Below, piece after piece: positions 8,112 through 15,843 of a DNA stretch of 18,981 nt. Source of the stretch: Bacteroidales bacterium (lineage in GTDB: Bacteria > Bacteroidota > Bacteroidia > Bacteroidales > SM23-62); assembly GCA_016783865.1 (NCBI GenBank), contig JADHVS010000072.1, positions 1 to 18,981 of the forward strand, given 5' to 3'. The position numbers and the translations under genes were made by a program. Numbering within the stretch: the stretch's first letter is position 1; the number at the start of each line of letters is the position of its first letter. Under the pieces are notes generated by a model. It was not told where the DNA came from and did no database searches. It was given only the letters and a program-made list of their open reading frames with translations.

Positions 8112-9524
8112 GTGAAATTCATTAACCGTCAGAGGGAACTTGAATATCTGGGTCAGGAATATGACCGGGAAGGATCCACATTTGTCGTTATCTATGGCCG
8201 GCGCCGACTCGGCAAAACAGCGCTTATCAAGGAGTTTATCTGCGACAAATCCAATGTGGTCTATTTTCTTGCCGATAAGTCCTCTGAAACAGTTTCAATC
8301 AACCTCTTCAGGGAGGTTATAAACCGTTCGTCAGGAAGCACCTTCTGGCCGGATATCAGGCTTTCAACCTGGGACCAGTTGTTTGACTATTATCTTGGAA
8401 CAACCGGTATGGATGTCAAAAAAATTTTGATTATTGATGAATTTCAATACCTTGTTTGGTCAGATCGTGCTTTTCCTTCCATCTTGCAGCGTATATGGGA
8501 TGAAAAATTAAAGGATCAAAACATCATGCTCATCCTGTGTGGTTCATCCGTCAGCATGATGCTTTCGGAAGTACTGAACTATGACTCTCCACTCTATGGA
8601 AGGCGAACAGGACAAATCCAGATACAACCGCTCAATTTTTTATCACTCCAGGAGTTTATACCTCATGCAAATCCGGTTTTTCTTGCTGAGATATATGGGC
8701 TTACAGGAGGTGTTCCGAAGTATCTGGATTTTTTCAAAGAGCGGTCATCCAGGGATACCCTCATTCAGCAAACTTACCTGAATGTTGATCATTTTCTCAA
8801 CCAGGAAGCGCGGTTTATTCTTTCCGAGGAGATCAATGAACCTATTAATTATTTTTCCATACTCAAATCCATTGCCGGAGGTAATCGTAAAATCTCAAGT
8901 ATTTCAAATGACCTTCAATATCCATCGCAAAAAATTTCTCCTTATCTGCATACCCTTCAACAAATCGGACTTGTAGAACGATTGGTGCCTGTGACGGAAA
9001 CCATGCCACATAAAAGCAAGAAGGGACTCTACAGGATCAGAGATTACTATCTGCGCTTCTGGTTCCGGTTCGTTTATCCATATCAATCGGATATCTCGCT
9101 TGGCAATACGCGCTGGTTGCTTGAGAAGATAGAAACCGAATACAGCGATTTTATGGGACCGGTATTTGAAGATATTTGTCGCCAGCAAATCCCGTACCTC
9201 TTCCCCGGTCAATACACGAGAACAGGTTCCTGGTGGAATAAACTGAATGAGACCGATATCGTATGTCTCAATCCCGATTCGAAACAGGTTTTAATCGGTG
9301 AATGTAAATGGACCAACAAATATGTTGGAATGGATACGTTAATCCAATTAACTGAATTGGCAAAAATGATCGATTTTGGGTTTCACCCTGCCAGCATACA
9401 TTATATCCTGTTTTCCAAATCAGGGTTTACAAAAGAACTACTTAACCATCAGCACGGAAACTGTACGTTGGTCAATCATAAGGAGACTAATTTCTCGAGG
9501 AACCCTTTCAATAAACCAGTTTAA
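8112..9524 (+). CDS. Archaeal-type ATPase with DUF234-like nuclease-like C-terminus
   Basis: An AAA+/STAND-like ATPase of 470 residues. The N-terminus has FINRQREL and a P-loop GRRRLGKT (29-36). Walker B is ILIIDEFQYL (105-114), sensor 1 is near LILCGSS (140-146), and an arginine-rich LYGRRTGQI follows (161-169). A winged-helix-like middle region comes next. The C-terminal region (from about 370) has NETDIV (D382) and GECKW (E397, K399), a pattern like the D...ExK core of PD-(D/E)xK nucleases, as in DUF234. The GTG start is chosen because the family begins with this FINR motif. It sits 2 nt before the CARF-HEPN gene, so the two are probably co-translated. This family is not a standard Cas protein and its role here is unknown. 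Confidence 0.8.
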   Translation: MKFINRQRELEYLGQEYDREGSTFVVIYGRRRLGKTALIKEFICDKSNVVYFLADKSSETVSINLFREVINRSSGSTFWPDIRLSTWDQLFDYYLGTTGMDVKKILIIDEFQYLVWSDRAFPSILQRIWDEKLKDQNIMLILCGSSVSMMLSEVLNYDSPLYGRRTGQIQIQPLNFLSLQEFIPHANPVFLAEIYGLTGGVPKYLDFFKERSSRDTLIQQTYLNVDHFLNQEARFILSEEINEPINYFSILKSIAGGNRKISSISNDLQYPSQKISPYLHTLQQIGLVERLVPVTETMPHKSKKGLYRIRDYYLRFWFRFVYPYQSDISLGNTRWLLEKIETEYSDFMGPVFEDICRQQIPYLFPGQYTRTGSWWNKLNETDIVCLNPDSKQVLIGECKWTNKYVGMDTLIQLTELAKMIDFGFHPASIHYILFSKSGFTKELLNHQHGNCTLVNHKETNFSRNPFNKPV

Positions 9525-9526
9525 TT

Positions 9527-11014
9527 ATGCAAAACATCTTCATCATTACCCTCGGCACCCGTGAAGTGCAATTCCTGGAAACAAGCCTAAAAGAACATGG
9601 GTTCCTTTTTCCTAAAAATGATAAAGGACTCCTCACTCATCCTGAATTATCGGGTGTTGACTTCCAGATAATCAGAAACGATAACTTTCCGGAGTCTTTC
9701 TTTTGCCAGTACCCTCGGATAGCGGGTAAAATTATCCTTGAACATTGGAGTCTTTTTCAGGATGTAATTGAATTCCCACTAATCCAGAATGCCCTCGAAA
9801 TAATCGTCAGGGACTTTCCACTTCATCATTTCATTCTCGTTTACACAGACCAGAAGGACCTGGATATCTCCATTCCTCAGCTTGACAAAAATTTTAAACG
9901 TGATACCGTATATCTGAGGGATATTATTCGAAAGAGCCTGGTATCCAAATTTCCGGGCCTGCCAAATCAACCCGAACAGGACATCCCGATTGAAGAAAGG
10001 GCAATTGATATTGATTTTCAATACAGTTATTTCGCCGAAAAATGTAAAACACTTTTTGAAAGCGAAGAGAATATTCGACAAATTTTTTTACTTGCACAGG
10101 GCGGTATCGACCAGATAAACTATGCGCTTACCCTGCAATTGATTCAGGCTTTCGGATCGAAAGTAAAGCTTTGGCAGCAGGCGGAGGGGGAACCGCCAAA
10201 TGAATTGACTTTCCCTTTTTTGTTTATTGAAGATCTAAATAAACAAAAATTAATTGAACATCTCGAAAACTACAATTTTAACCTGATTGATCAAAATCTA
10301 ACATCTGATGAAAACGTGATCAGGCTTGCTGAATATGCCTTTACAAAGTTAAATATTAACTATACTGCCTTCCCCAAAAACATTCCTTCAAAATTCAAGG
10401 GGAAAAATAATTTGGTAACCAGATGTAAGGATTTGTACATATCAGCTAAAATAAATAAGAAAAACCTTGACTTTGGGAATTATCTATGGAAAATGTTCTC
10501 TTTGCTAGAGAATCTTTATCGAATAAATTGCATAAACCTGCTTGGTGAAAAGAACTACTATCAATCAAAATTTGAAGATGATAAAGTCCCTAATACTGAA
10601 TGGTTAGATCTATTAAAGTCTATCAAGTCAGATAAAAATAATAGTTCACTTTATAACCATTTAATTGCAATAAAAGGTCGAAACGGACGTCCCTTGAAAA
10701 TCAATAATCCTAATAGGCACAATTACCGTGAATCTTTTATATGGTTTTGTAATAATAGAAACGATTTTTCGGTTCATGAGTCAACACAAAAGCTAATTGA
10801 AAAAATAGAAGAACTTCTTAATCCATTATCATATAAGCGGAATAAGATCGCACATGAACTTGAACCTATTAATATTCAGAATTTAAATAAAATTATGGGA
10901 GCTGGTAATATTGAAAAACTTGATTACCTTTTTCAGAAATTCTTTGATTTGAAAAGTCCTTATGGCATATACGACCAGATTAAAAAGGAAATTCAGAGCC
11001 AATTGAATATATAA
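9527..11014 (+). CDS. csm6: Csm6-like CARF-HEPN ribonuclease
   Basis: Csm6 proteins bind cyclic oligoadenylate through a CARF domain and then cut RNA with a HEPN domain. The 495-residue protein starts with a CARF-like strand and loop, FIITLGTREVQF (5-16). A second CARF-like ligand loop is LAQGGIDQINYAL (189-201). The C-terminal part has RNKIAHE, an Rx4H motif (R438, H443), the HEPN catalytic signature. The sequence is divergent, so the call rests on these motifs and on the neighbouring GGDD-bearing Cas10. From about 10230 the DNA turns clearly more AT-rich (one 60-base line is 28% GC against 43% in the first part), which suggests the HEPN half has a different history. It begins 2 nt after the ATPase gene. 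Confidence 0.8.
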   Translation: MQNIFIITLGTREVQFLETSLKEHGFLFPKNDKGLLTHPELSGVDFQIIRNDNFPESFFCQYPRIAGKIILEHWSLFQDVIEFPLIQNALEIIVRDFPLHHFILVYTDQKDLDISIPQLDKNFKRDTVYLRDIIRKSLVSKFPGLPNQPEQDIPIEERAIDIDFQYSYFAEKCKTLFESEENIRQIFLLAQGGIDQINYALTLQLIQAFGSKVKLWQQAEGEPPNELTFPFLFIEDLNKQKLIEHLENYNFNLIDQNLTSDENVIRLAEYAFTKLNINYTAFPKNIPSKFKGKNNLVTRCKDLYISAKINKKNLDFGNYLWKMFSLLENLYRINCINLLGEKNYYQSKFEDDKVPNTEWLDLLKSIKSDKNNSSLYNHLIAIKGRNGRPLKINNPNRHNYRESFIWFCNNRNDFSVHESTQKLIEKIEELLNPLSYKRNKIAHELEPINIQNLNKIMGAGNIEKLDYLFQKFFDLKSPYGIYDQIKKEIQSQLNI

Positions 11015-11032
11015 GCATTCTTAAAATTGAGT

Positions 11033-11052
11033 GAATCAATCAATATTGATTC
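11033..11052. terminator. Hairpin between convergent genes, possible bidirectional terminator
   Basis: GAATCAAT-CAAT-ATTGATTC is a perfect 8-bp stem with a 4-nt loop. It lies between the converging csm6-like and WYL genes and overlaps the last codons of the latter. There is no strong U tract on the plus strand and only a weak T-rich stretch on the minus strand. Confidence 0.4.
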
Positions 11053-12032
11053 TGTGACAAGGTAAGTTCTTCAAATATCTTATTCTTTAACACTGTTGGG
11101 CCCACTACTTTCACTGCAGCCCCGAAACCCAGGATTGTGCTAACAAGTTCATAATTGATGACGATATAAAGTTCAATCTCAATGCTCCCATCAGGGTTTC
11201 TATTCAGGATGTGCTGGCTGTGGTGGATCTTTTTACTTTCAACATATGGTACAGTATCGCCTGTAACTTGCAGCACAACCTTAGCAGGTTCATTACACTC
11301 CTCCTTTGTGACTCCGATAAGGTTCTGGAAATAAGACTCCGGTTCAAAAATGTCATTTTCCAGGTAGATGTCATCAGGGGCTGGGCGGATTTCATGAATC
11401 CGGTCAAGGGCGAGGGTGTAAAGGGCGTTTCTTACCTGGTGCCTCCCCATGACATACCACCGGTTCCTGTACTCCTTCAGAAAGTACGGGTGAAACAGAA
11501 ACAGGTCAGGTGGGTGCCGGAATGACCTGTAATCAACTTTCAGTACGGTTTTAAACAGGATCGCCTCTGCGAGAGGGTCCAGCCATTCCGTGCCAGATGC
11601 AAGTGTGTGGTCCTCAAAGGCGATATATCCTTTCCCTTTTGATCCGTCCATGAAACGCGTATATTTCAAACGTTCAAGCATGGCTTCAATGTCCCTTGCA
11701 ATCCTGAAGCCTGAGATTCGTTTTAAAATCTGTATCCCACGGGTAAGGATATCAATATCTTCCTCGTCAAACTGTGTCCCTTCAGGATAATAGGCATCCA
11801 TGTAATAGTAATACGGATCGCCACGGTTGGGGATATGTATCTCAGCCCCGCACCTCTTTAAATAGGTTAAGTCATTGTTTAATGTCCTCCAGTGAATGGC
11901 TGGAAAATCCCTGACTTCCAGCTTTTCATTGACTTTGTCCAATAATTCCTGCTTAGTCAAATGCAATTTGGACACTCCAAGAAGTCCATGAATGATCTCC
12001 TGCCTTAAATCCTGGTTTTTTGTTGCTGGCAT
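11040..12032 (-). CDS. WYL-domain transcriptional regulator
   Basis: A 330-residue regulator. The first 80 residues form a winged helix (recognition region around HWRTLNNDLTYLKR, 47-60). The WYL domain is shown by FHPYFLKEYRNRWYVMGRH (180-198), followed by a WCX-type C-terminal domain. WYL proteins regulate many CRISPR and other defence loci by binding nucleotide or nucleic-acid ligands. This gene faces leftward and diverges from the adaptation operon. The shared 254-bp intergenic region holds one of the two operator-like palindromes, 64 bp from this start. I infer that it controls itself, the adaptation operon and, through the matching palindrome, the cas6 operon. The target sites are not proven. 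Confidence 0.88.
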   Translation of the reverse strand: MPATKNQDLRQEIIHGLLGVSKLHLTKQELLDKVNEKLEVRDFPAIHWRTLNNDLTYLKRCGAEIHIPNRGDPYYYYMDAYYPEGTQFDEEDIDILTRGIQILKRISGFRIARDIEAMLERLKYTRFMDGSKGKGYIAFEDHTLASGTEWLDPLAEAILFKTVLKVDYRSFRHPPDLFLFHPYFLKEYRNRWYVMGRHQVRNALYTLALDRIHEIRPAPDDIYLENDIFEPESYFQNLIGVTKEECNEPAKVVLQVTGDTVPYVESKKIHHSQHILNRNPDGSIEIELYIVINYELVSTILGFGAAVKVVGPTVLKNKIFEELTLSQNQY

Positions 12033-12042
12033 ATTCTTTATC

Positions 12043-12050
12043 CAAAGTTA
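12043..12050 (-). promoter_or_regulatory. -7 box candidate for the WYL gene
   Basis: Read on the minus strand this is TAACTTTG, a TAnnTTTG match 10 nt before the WYL ATG. A second match, TATTTTTG on the minus strand at 12080-12087, would give a 5' leader of about 40 nt and lies 8 nt from the palindrome. Neither has a TTTG at -33. Confidence 0.3.
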
Positions 12051-12095
12051 AATATCACGATGCCGAAATATATTTTACACAAAAATAATTACTTC

Positions 12096-12112
12096 TTGTA
12101 ATAAGATTGCAG
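12096..12112. promoter_or_regulatory. Operator-like 7-3-7 palindrome, copy 2
   Basis: TTGTAAT-AAG-ATTGCAG differs from the copy before cas6 at two positions and shares its AAG centre and the flanking CC. It lies between the divergent WYL and helicase genes. The plus-strand -7 box at 12123 starts after a 10-nt gap, as in copy 1. Confidence 0.55.
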
Positions 12113-12122
12113 CCGTCACGAT

Positions 12123-12130
12123 TATTTTTG
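12123..12130 (+). promoter_or_regulatory. -7 box candidate for the adaptation operon
   Basis: TATTTTTG matches TAnnTTTG. It is placed relative to the palindrome exactly as the box at 831 is. The -33 position lacks TTTG. The 5' leader to the helicase ATG would be about 150 nt, similar to the distal cas6 promoter. Confidence 0.4.
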
Positions 12131-12221
12131 CTGTCATATCGCCGTTCTTTGATCTGGTGAAGATAAGGTAACTAAGGGGAATTGACCATAAACAGGGCAA
12201 TTCTAGTAAAAGAGGCGGGAA

Positions 12222-12240
12222 CAGGATTGTTAAAATCCTG
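12222..12240 (+). repeat. Hairpin in the 5' leader of the helicase gene
   Basis: CAGGATT-GTTAA-AATCCTG gives a perfect 7-bp stem with a 5-nt loop, 45 bp before the helicase ATG. It is not followed by a U run, so it is more likely a leader RNA structure or a binding site than a terminator. Confidence 0.4.
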
Positions 12241-12285
12241 GCCTGCAAAAATGAAAATCAACCATCAACCCTTAAAACCTGTATC

Positions 12286-13650
12286 ATGACAACCACTAAT
12301 CAAATATTCGGCCATTTTCTAACCAGCTTTGGCTACACTCCCAATCCGGGACAAGAATCTGCATTAAAGTCTCTCGGCGGATTTGTTTCCCCTGATAACC
12401 AATCCACCTGTTTTATTCTGACCGGACCGGCAGGGTCGGGAAAGACATCTTTGCTGCTTTCGTTGATCTCGTGGTTCAATAAGCAGGAAATTGACTTCTA
12501 TCTTGCTGCACCCACAGGTCGCGCTGCCCAGATTGCCGGTAAAAAGACACAAACTTATGCTAATACACTTCATAGCCTTCTGTTTAAGGTGCATGTCCAG
12601 GAGGAGCCCTTACAGATCAGCTTTATTCCCCGCATAAATGAAAAACATGATGATATCCGGTTCTTCCTGGTCGATGAAGCCTCTATGATTAGTGATGATA
12701 CGTCACACACAGGCATGTACGTCCAGGATAAATCCATGCTGGGACAGATATTCCGTTATGCCCGTCAGGGAAACGTGGGGAATAAGATCATTTTTATTGG
12801 CGATCAATACCAGCTGCCGCCTGTAAACGCTTCCATATCTCCGGCGCTATCATCCGGCTATCTTTCTGAAAAATACAAGGTTTCACCTGCTTCATATTCT
12901 CTTGAAACGGTGGAACGGACTACAAATAATTCCTATATCCTCGGGAATGCTCAGATAATTCTAAGCGCGATTAACTCAGATACAGAAAACGGATCGTTAA
13001 AATACAATCATACAGGATCCTTCAGCGGCGGTATAAAGCAGTACCTGAACGATTTCTCACTGGATCCGTTTGACCAGGCCGTTATGATCGCGCTGGCCAA
13101 TTCACAGGTCAACGCACTCAACACATGGGCCAGGAATTTCAGGTATAACTATAAAAATAAGTTCGTTGTAATGCCTGAAGAGTCGATGATATGTAATAAC
13201 AATATCGAAATCGACGATCATATATTGTTTAAAGGGAATCATTTTATGGTAAATAAGACCTGGAAACCTGAGGAATTTGCAGGCCTGCATTTTATAAACG
13301 CCGAGATAGTATTTGATAACCTTTACAATGAACGGGTATCTGCCAATACTAAGATCATGATTGAAAGCGTGACCAGCAAAGACGGGACGCTTGCCTTTGA
13401 ACAGGAGAAAGCATTGATTCATGAGGCCTATAAAAGAAATAAGCGGTTCAGGGATAGTAAACGGCCTTCCGATGATGCTTTTGTGAATGCCATACGCGCA
13501 CGCTATGGGTATGCCCTAACCTGCCATAAGGCGCAGGGTGGCGAGTGGAACCATGTATACCTTCACCCTGGATATAGAAAAGAGGACAAGCGATGGCTGT
13601 ATACAGCGGTAACCAGGGCGGTAAGCGAATTGTATTCCTGGTCTGCATAA
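12286..13650 (+). CDS. RecD-like SF1B DNA helicase
   Basis: A 454-residue ATP-dependent helicase of the RecD/Dda type. Motif I is GPAGSGKTS (47-55), motif Ia AAPTGRAA (74-81), motif II FFLVDEAS (126-133), motif III IFIGDQYQLPPV (169-180), a late motif TCHKAQGGEW (from 412) and motif VI YTAVTRA (439-445). All ATPase motifs appear intact. The protein is compact and lacks the large N-terminal domain of RecD2. It opens the plus-strand operon that also encodes Cas1, a primase-polymerase and Cas2. A role in unwinding or trimming DNA for spacer capture, or in gap filling after integration, is inference. Thirty-three bases separate it from the next gene. Confidence 0.88.
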   Translation: MTTTNQIFGHFLTSFGYTPNPGQESALKSLGGFVSPDNQSTCFILTGPAGSGKTSLLLSLISWFNKQEIDFYLAAPTGRAAQIAGKKTQTYANTLHSLLFKVHVQEEPLQISFIPRINEKHDDIRFFLVDEASMISDDTSHTGMYVQDKSMLGQIFRYARQGNVGNKIIFIGDQYQLPPVNASISPALSSGYLSEKYKVSPASYSLETVERTTNNSYILGNAQIILSAINSDTENGSLKYNHTGSFSGGIKQYLNDFSLDPFDQAVMIALANSQVNALNTWARNFRYNYKNKFVVMPEESMICNNNIEIDDHILFKGNHFMVNKTWKPEEFAGLHFINAEIVFDNLYNERVSANTKIMIESVTSKDGTLAFEQEKALIHEAYKRNKRFRDSKRPSDDAFVNAIRARYGYALTCHKAQGGEWNHVYLHPGYRKEDKRWLYTAVTRAVSELYSWSA

Positions 13651-13683
13651 CTAACATAAGTACAAACCTTTAAATCAAGTATT

Positions 13684-14946
13684 ATGACAACCAATTATAT
13701 CAAACCGGAAATCCTGGAAAAGGGAGAAAAAACCATTGTAAATCCGAATGGAAATGATGTCTTGCAATCACATTTTCAAGTGAAAAAAGTGAAACTCGAT
13801 GATTATGGATACACTGAAGCAGGACGTCATATGGGTAATGCGAAGGCACTGGAGAATTTTTTAAACGAAATCAAGGAAGGTCATGTAGTGGATGTAAACC
13901 ATTCCCAAAAGGAGGTCTTAAAAAAGCAGCAATTATTGCAGGATGCCGTTGAGGCAAAAACTAATGAGATGATTGATTCCAATGGGAAGATTGAAAGCCT
14001 GCAAACAGTGGTCATTCCGGCAAAAGAGACGGAAATAAGCGAGAAGAAGGAAGAGATCAAGAAGCTGGAACTTGAGAAACGTGCCGGGAAAGGAGAATCT
14101 CAATATAATCCACTTATGTTGTGGGTGTTCGGAATCCTTTCGTTATTGCTTGGCATATACCTTATTCTCTTTTATGCTTCAGCCATCCATTCTGTTTTTT
14201 TTCGGAACCTTTTACAGGATCTGACACAATACGGTACAAGTCAGAATGTTTCGATGATGCTGAATAGCATTTTTGATCCTTCGGCCCTTTTCAGGTGGCA
14301 ATCCTCTTTGATCTTTATCTACTTTGGATCAACCCTCTTTTTTGCCTTGGGACTTATTGCGCATCATTTCATTGCAAAACCATGGCAAGCATGGAAAAAA
14401 GGCATTGCCGTTTTCATGGGACTTGCCATTCCGTTCTTGGCCGATTTCCTGCTGGCTTTCAAGATCCATGAAAATATTGTGGAGGCTAAAGCGCTGATGG
14501 GTATTGAAGCAACGAATGAGTGGTATGAAAGCATGAACTTCTGGCTGGTGATCGTGTTTGGTTATATAGCCTATATGGCATGGGGTTATATATTTCACTT
14601 GTTTCATGAAGAGCAGGAGAAAAGGAATCCTGCAAATGCATCGAACTTTTTAATCCAAAACCTGAAAAAGGAGATCAAATCATTGAAGGAACAAATTCGT
14701 CAGCATGCCATCGAGATTACCGAACTGAAAACGATGATCGATCGGTTGAATCTTGAGCTGGATTATCTGAAGACACAACTCGGCAATGCACTGAAGGATC
14801 CGGACTTGCTTTTGCATAACCTGCATCAGTTTTACAATGGATGGCTTCGCTACTTAAATGCCGGGAACCTGGAAGCGAAACAGCTGGAATCTGATACGTT
14901 GTTTAAGCAGTTCCGTGATCAGAATTTCAGAACAATTCGCAATTAA
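13684..14946 (+). CDS. Four-TM membrane protein with flanking coiled coils
   Basis: I do not recognise a family. The 420-residue protein has a hydrophilic N-terminal region, a charged coiled coil (about 74-133), then four hydrophobic segments (about 144-165, 207-229, 240-258 and 286-306). A second long coiled coil (about 322-370) and a short helical tail follow. With four spans both coiled coils lie on the same side, most likely the cytoplasm. There is no signal peptide. It sits between the helicase and lipoprotein genes, 18 nt before the latter, in the adaptation operon. The layout would suit a scaffold or anchor that gathers cytoplasmic partners at the inner membrane; this is inference. Confidence 0.8.
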   Translation: MTTNYIKPEILEKGEKTIVNPNGNDVLQSHFQVKKVKLDDYGYTEAGRHMGNAKALENFLNEIKEGHVVDVNHSQKEVLKKQQLLQDAVEAKTNEMIDSNGKIESLQTVVIPAKETEISEKKEEIKKLELEKRAGKGESQYNPLMLWVFGILSLLLGIYLILFYASAIHSVFFRNLLQDLTQYGTSQNVSMMLNSIFDPSALFRWQSSLIFIYFGSTLFFALGLIAHHFIAKPWQAWKKGIAVFMGLAIPFLADFLLAFKIHENIVEAKALMGIEATNEWYESMNFWLVIVFGYIAYMAWGYIFHLFHEEQEKRNPANASNFLIQNLKKEIKSLKEQIRQHAIEITELKTMIDRLNLELDYLKTQLGNALKDPDLLLHNLHQFYNGWLRYLNAGNLEAKQLESDTLFKQFRDQNFRTIRN

Positions 14947-14964
14947 TTCCTAAAAAACGAACCC

Positions 14965-15843
14965 ATGACAAAAATAAAACTGACATACAAAACAATAATT
15001 ACCCTGATGATTGGAATAAGTCTCCTGACCGGTTCCTGCACTCAACAAAATCCCGAAACGGAGCTTTACAGACCGGTAAATTATATTGTACTTCTCGATC
15101 TTTCCGACCGCATCCTGGTAAGGCATGTTACGGAAACCGATCAGTTGCTGATCCAGACTGTATTTCAATCGTTCGTTGGGTGCGTGAGGCAAAACCTGAC
15201 CGTCAGATCTGTTGATAAACTGAAAGTAAGGATCATGCCTCAAAAAGGCTCCACACTTGATTTGTACAGCTATGAGAACCGTTTGTCAATAGATATGTCA
15301 GCCCTTGATGTTTCGATGAAAAACAATGCCCTGGTTAATTTCGATAAGCAACTGGCAACCTCTCTGGCATCACTTTACCGGGAGGCCTATCAGGGCCCGG
15401 CTACCGGAAATTACTTCGGATGCGATATCTGGAAATATTTCAACGAACAACTACGGACGGATCTGGAACATGGATACATTAACTATGTCATCATACTAAC
15501 AGACGGGTATTTCGATTTTGAGAACAGCGCACACGCCCTGCGAAAAGGGAACCGGTTTACAAGCTCCGATTTCTATGCCGGACTTTCAAGCCTCGACTGG
15601 CAGGTAGCGGCAGCGGAAAGAGATTTTGGACTGATTCCGATAGACCTGAAACAACCGGTTCACTGTTTGGTTTGCGGCCTCAATTCCAAAAAGGAACAAC
15701 TCACCGAACTCGAAAAGCTGGGGTATTTCTGGAAGAAATGGATGCTCGAATCCCACGCGGATACGTGCATCCTGATCCCGTTTTCCTCTTCGGAAAAGAT
15801 GAAACACGAATTGGTCAAACAAATTAAAACCGTAAAAAAGTAA
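14965..15843 (+). CDS. Lipoprotein with von Willebrand A-like domain
   Basis: A 292-residue protein with a hydrophobic signal sequence and a lipobox LTGSC, so C25 would be lipidated. The residues after it (TQQNPE) lack the acidic run that marks surface export in some Bacteroidota, so a periplasmic position is more likely. The mature part looks like a von Willebrand A fold: VLLDLSDR (42-49) resembles the first metal-site motif, with D45, S47 and D48 in place of DxSxS, and ILTDGYFDF (177-185, T179-D180-G181) resembles the third. Its TAA overlaps the cas1 ATG by one base, so the two are translationally coupled. A periplasmic protein coupled to Cas1 is odd. The family is not known to me. Confidence 0.75.
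   Translation: MTKIKLTYKTIITLMIGISLLTGSCTQQNPETELYRPVNYIVLLDLSDRILVRHVTETDQLLIQTVFQSFVGCVRQNLTVRSVDKLKVRIMPQKGSTLDLYSYENRLSIDMSALDVSMKNNALVNFDKQLATSLASLYREAYQGPATGNYFGCDIWKYFNEQLRTDLEHGYINYVIILTDGYFDFENSAHALRKGNRFTSSDFYAGLSSLDWQVAAAERDFGLIPIDLKQPVHCLVCGLNSKKEQLTELEKLGYFWKKWMLESHADTCILIPFSSSEKMKHELVKQIKTVKK

Noticed and set aside
9527..11014. Assignment as a CARF PD-(D/E)xK nuclease (Card1/Can type)
   Set aside because: The C-terminus has the HEPN Rx4H motif (R438, H443) and I see no D...ExK core there.
11211..11525. A plus-strand frame of 104 codons inside the WYL gene
   Set aside because: It is antisense to a clear WYL regulator with recognisable domains.
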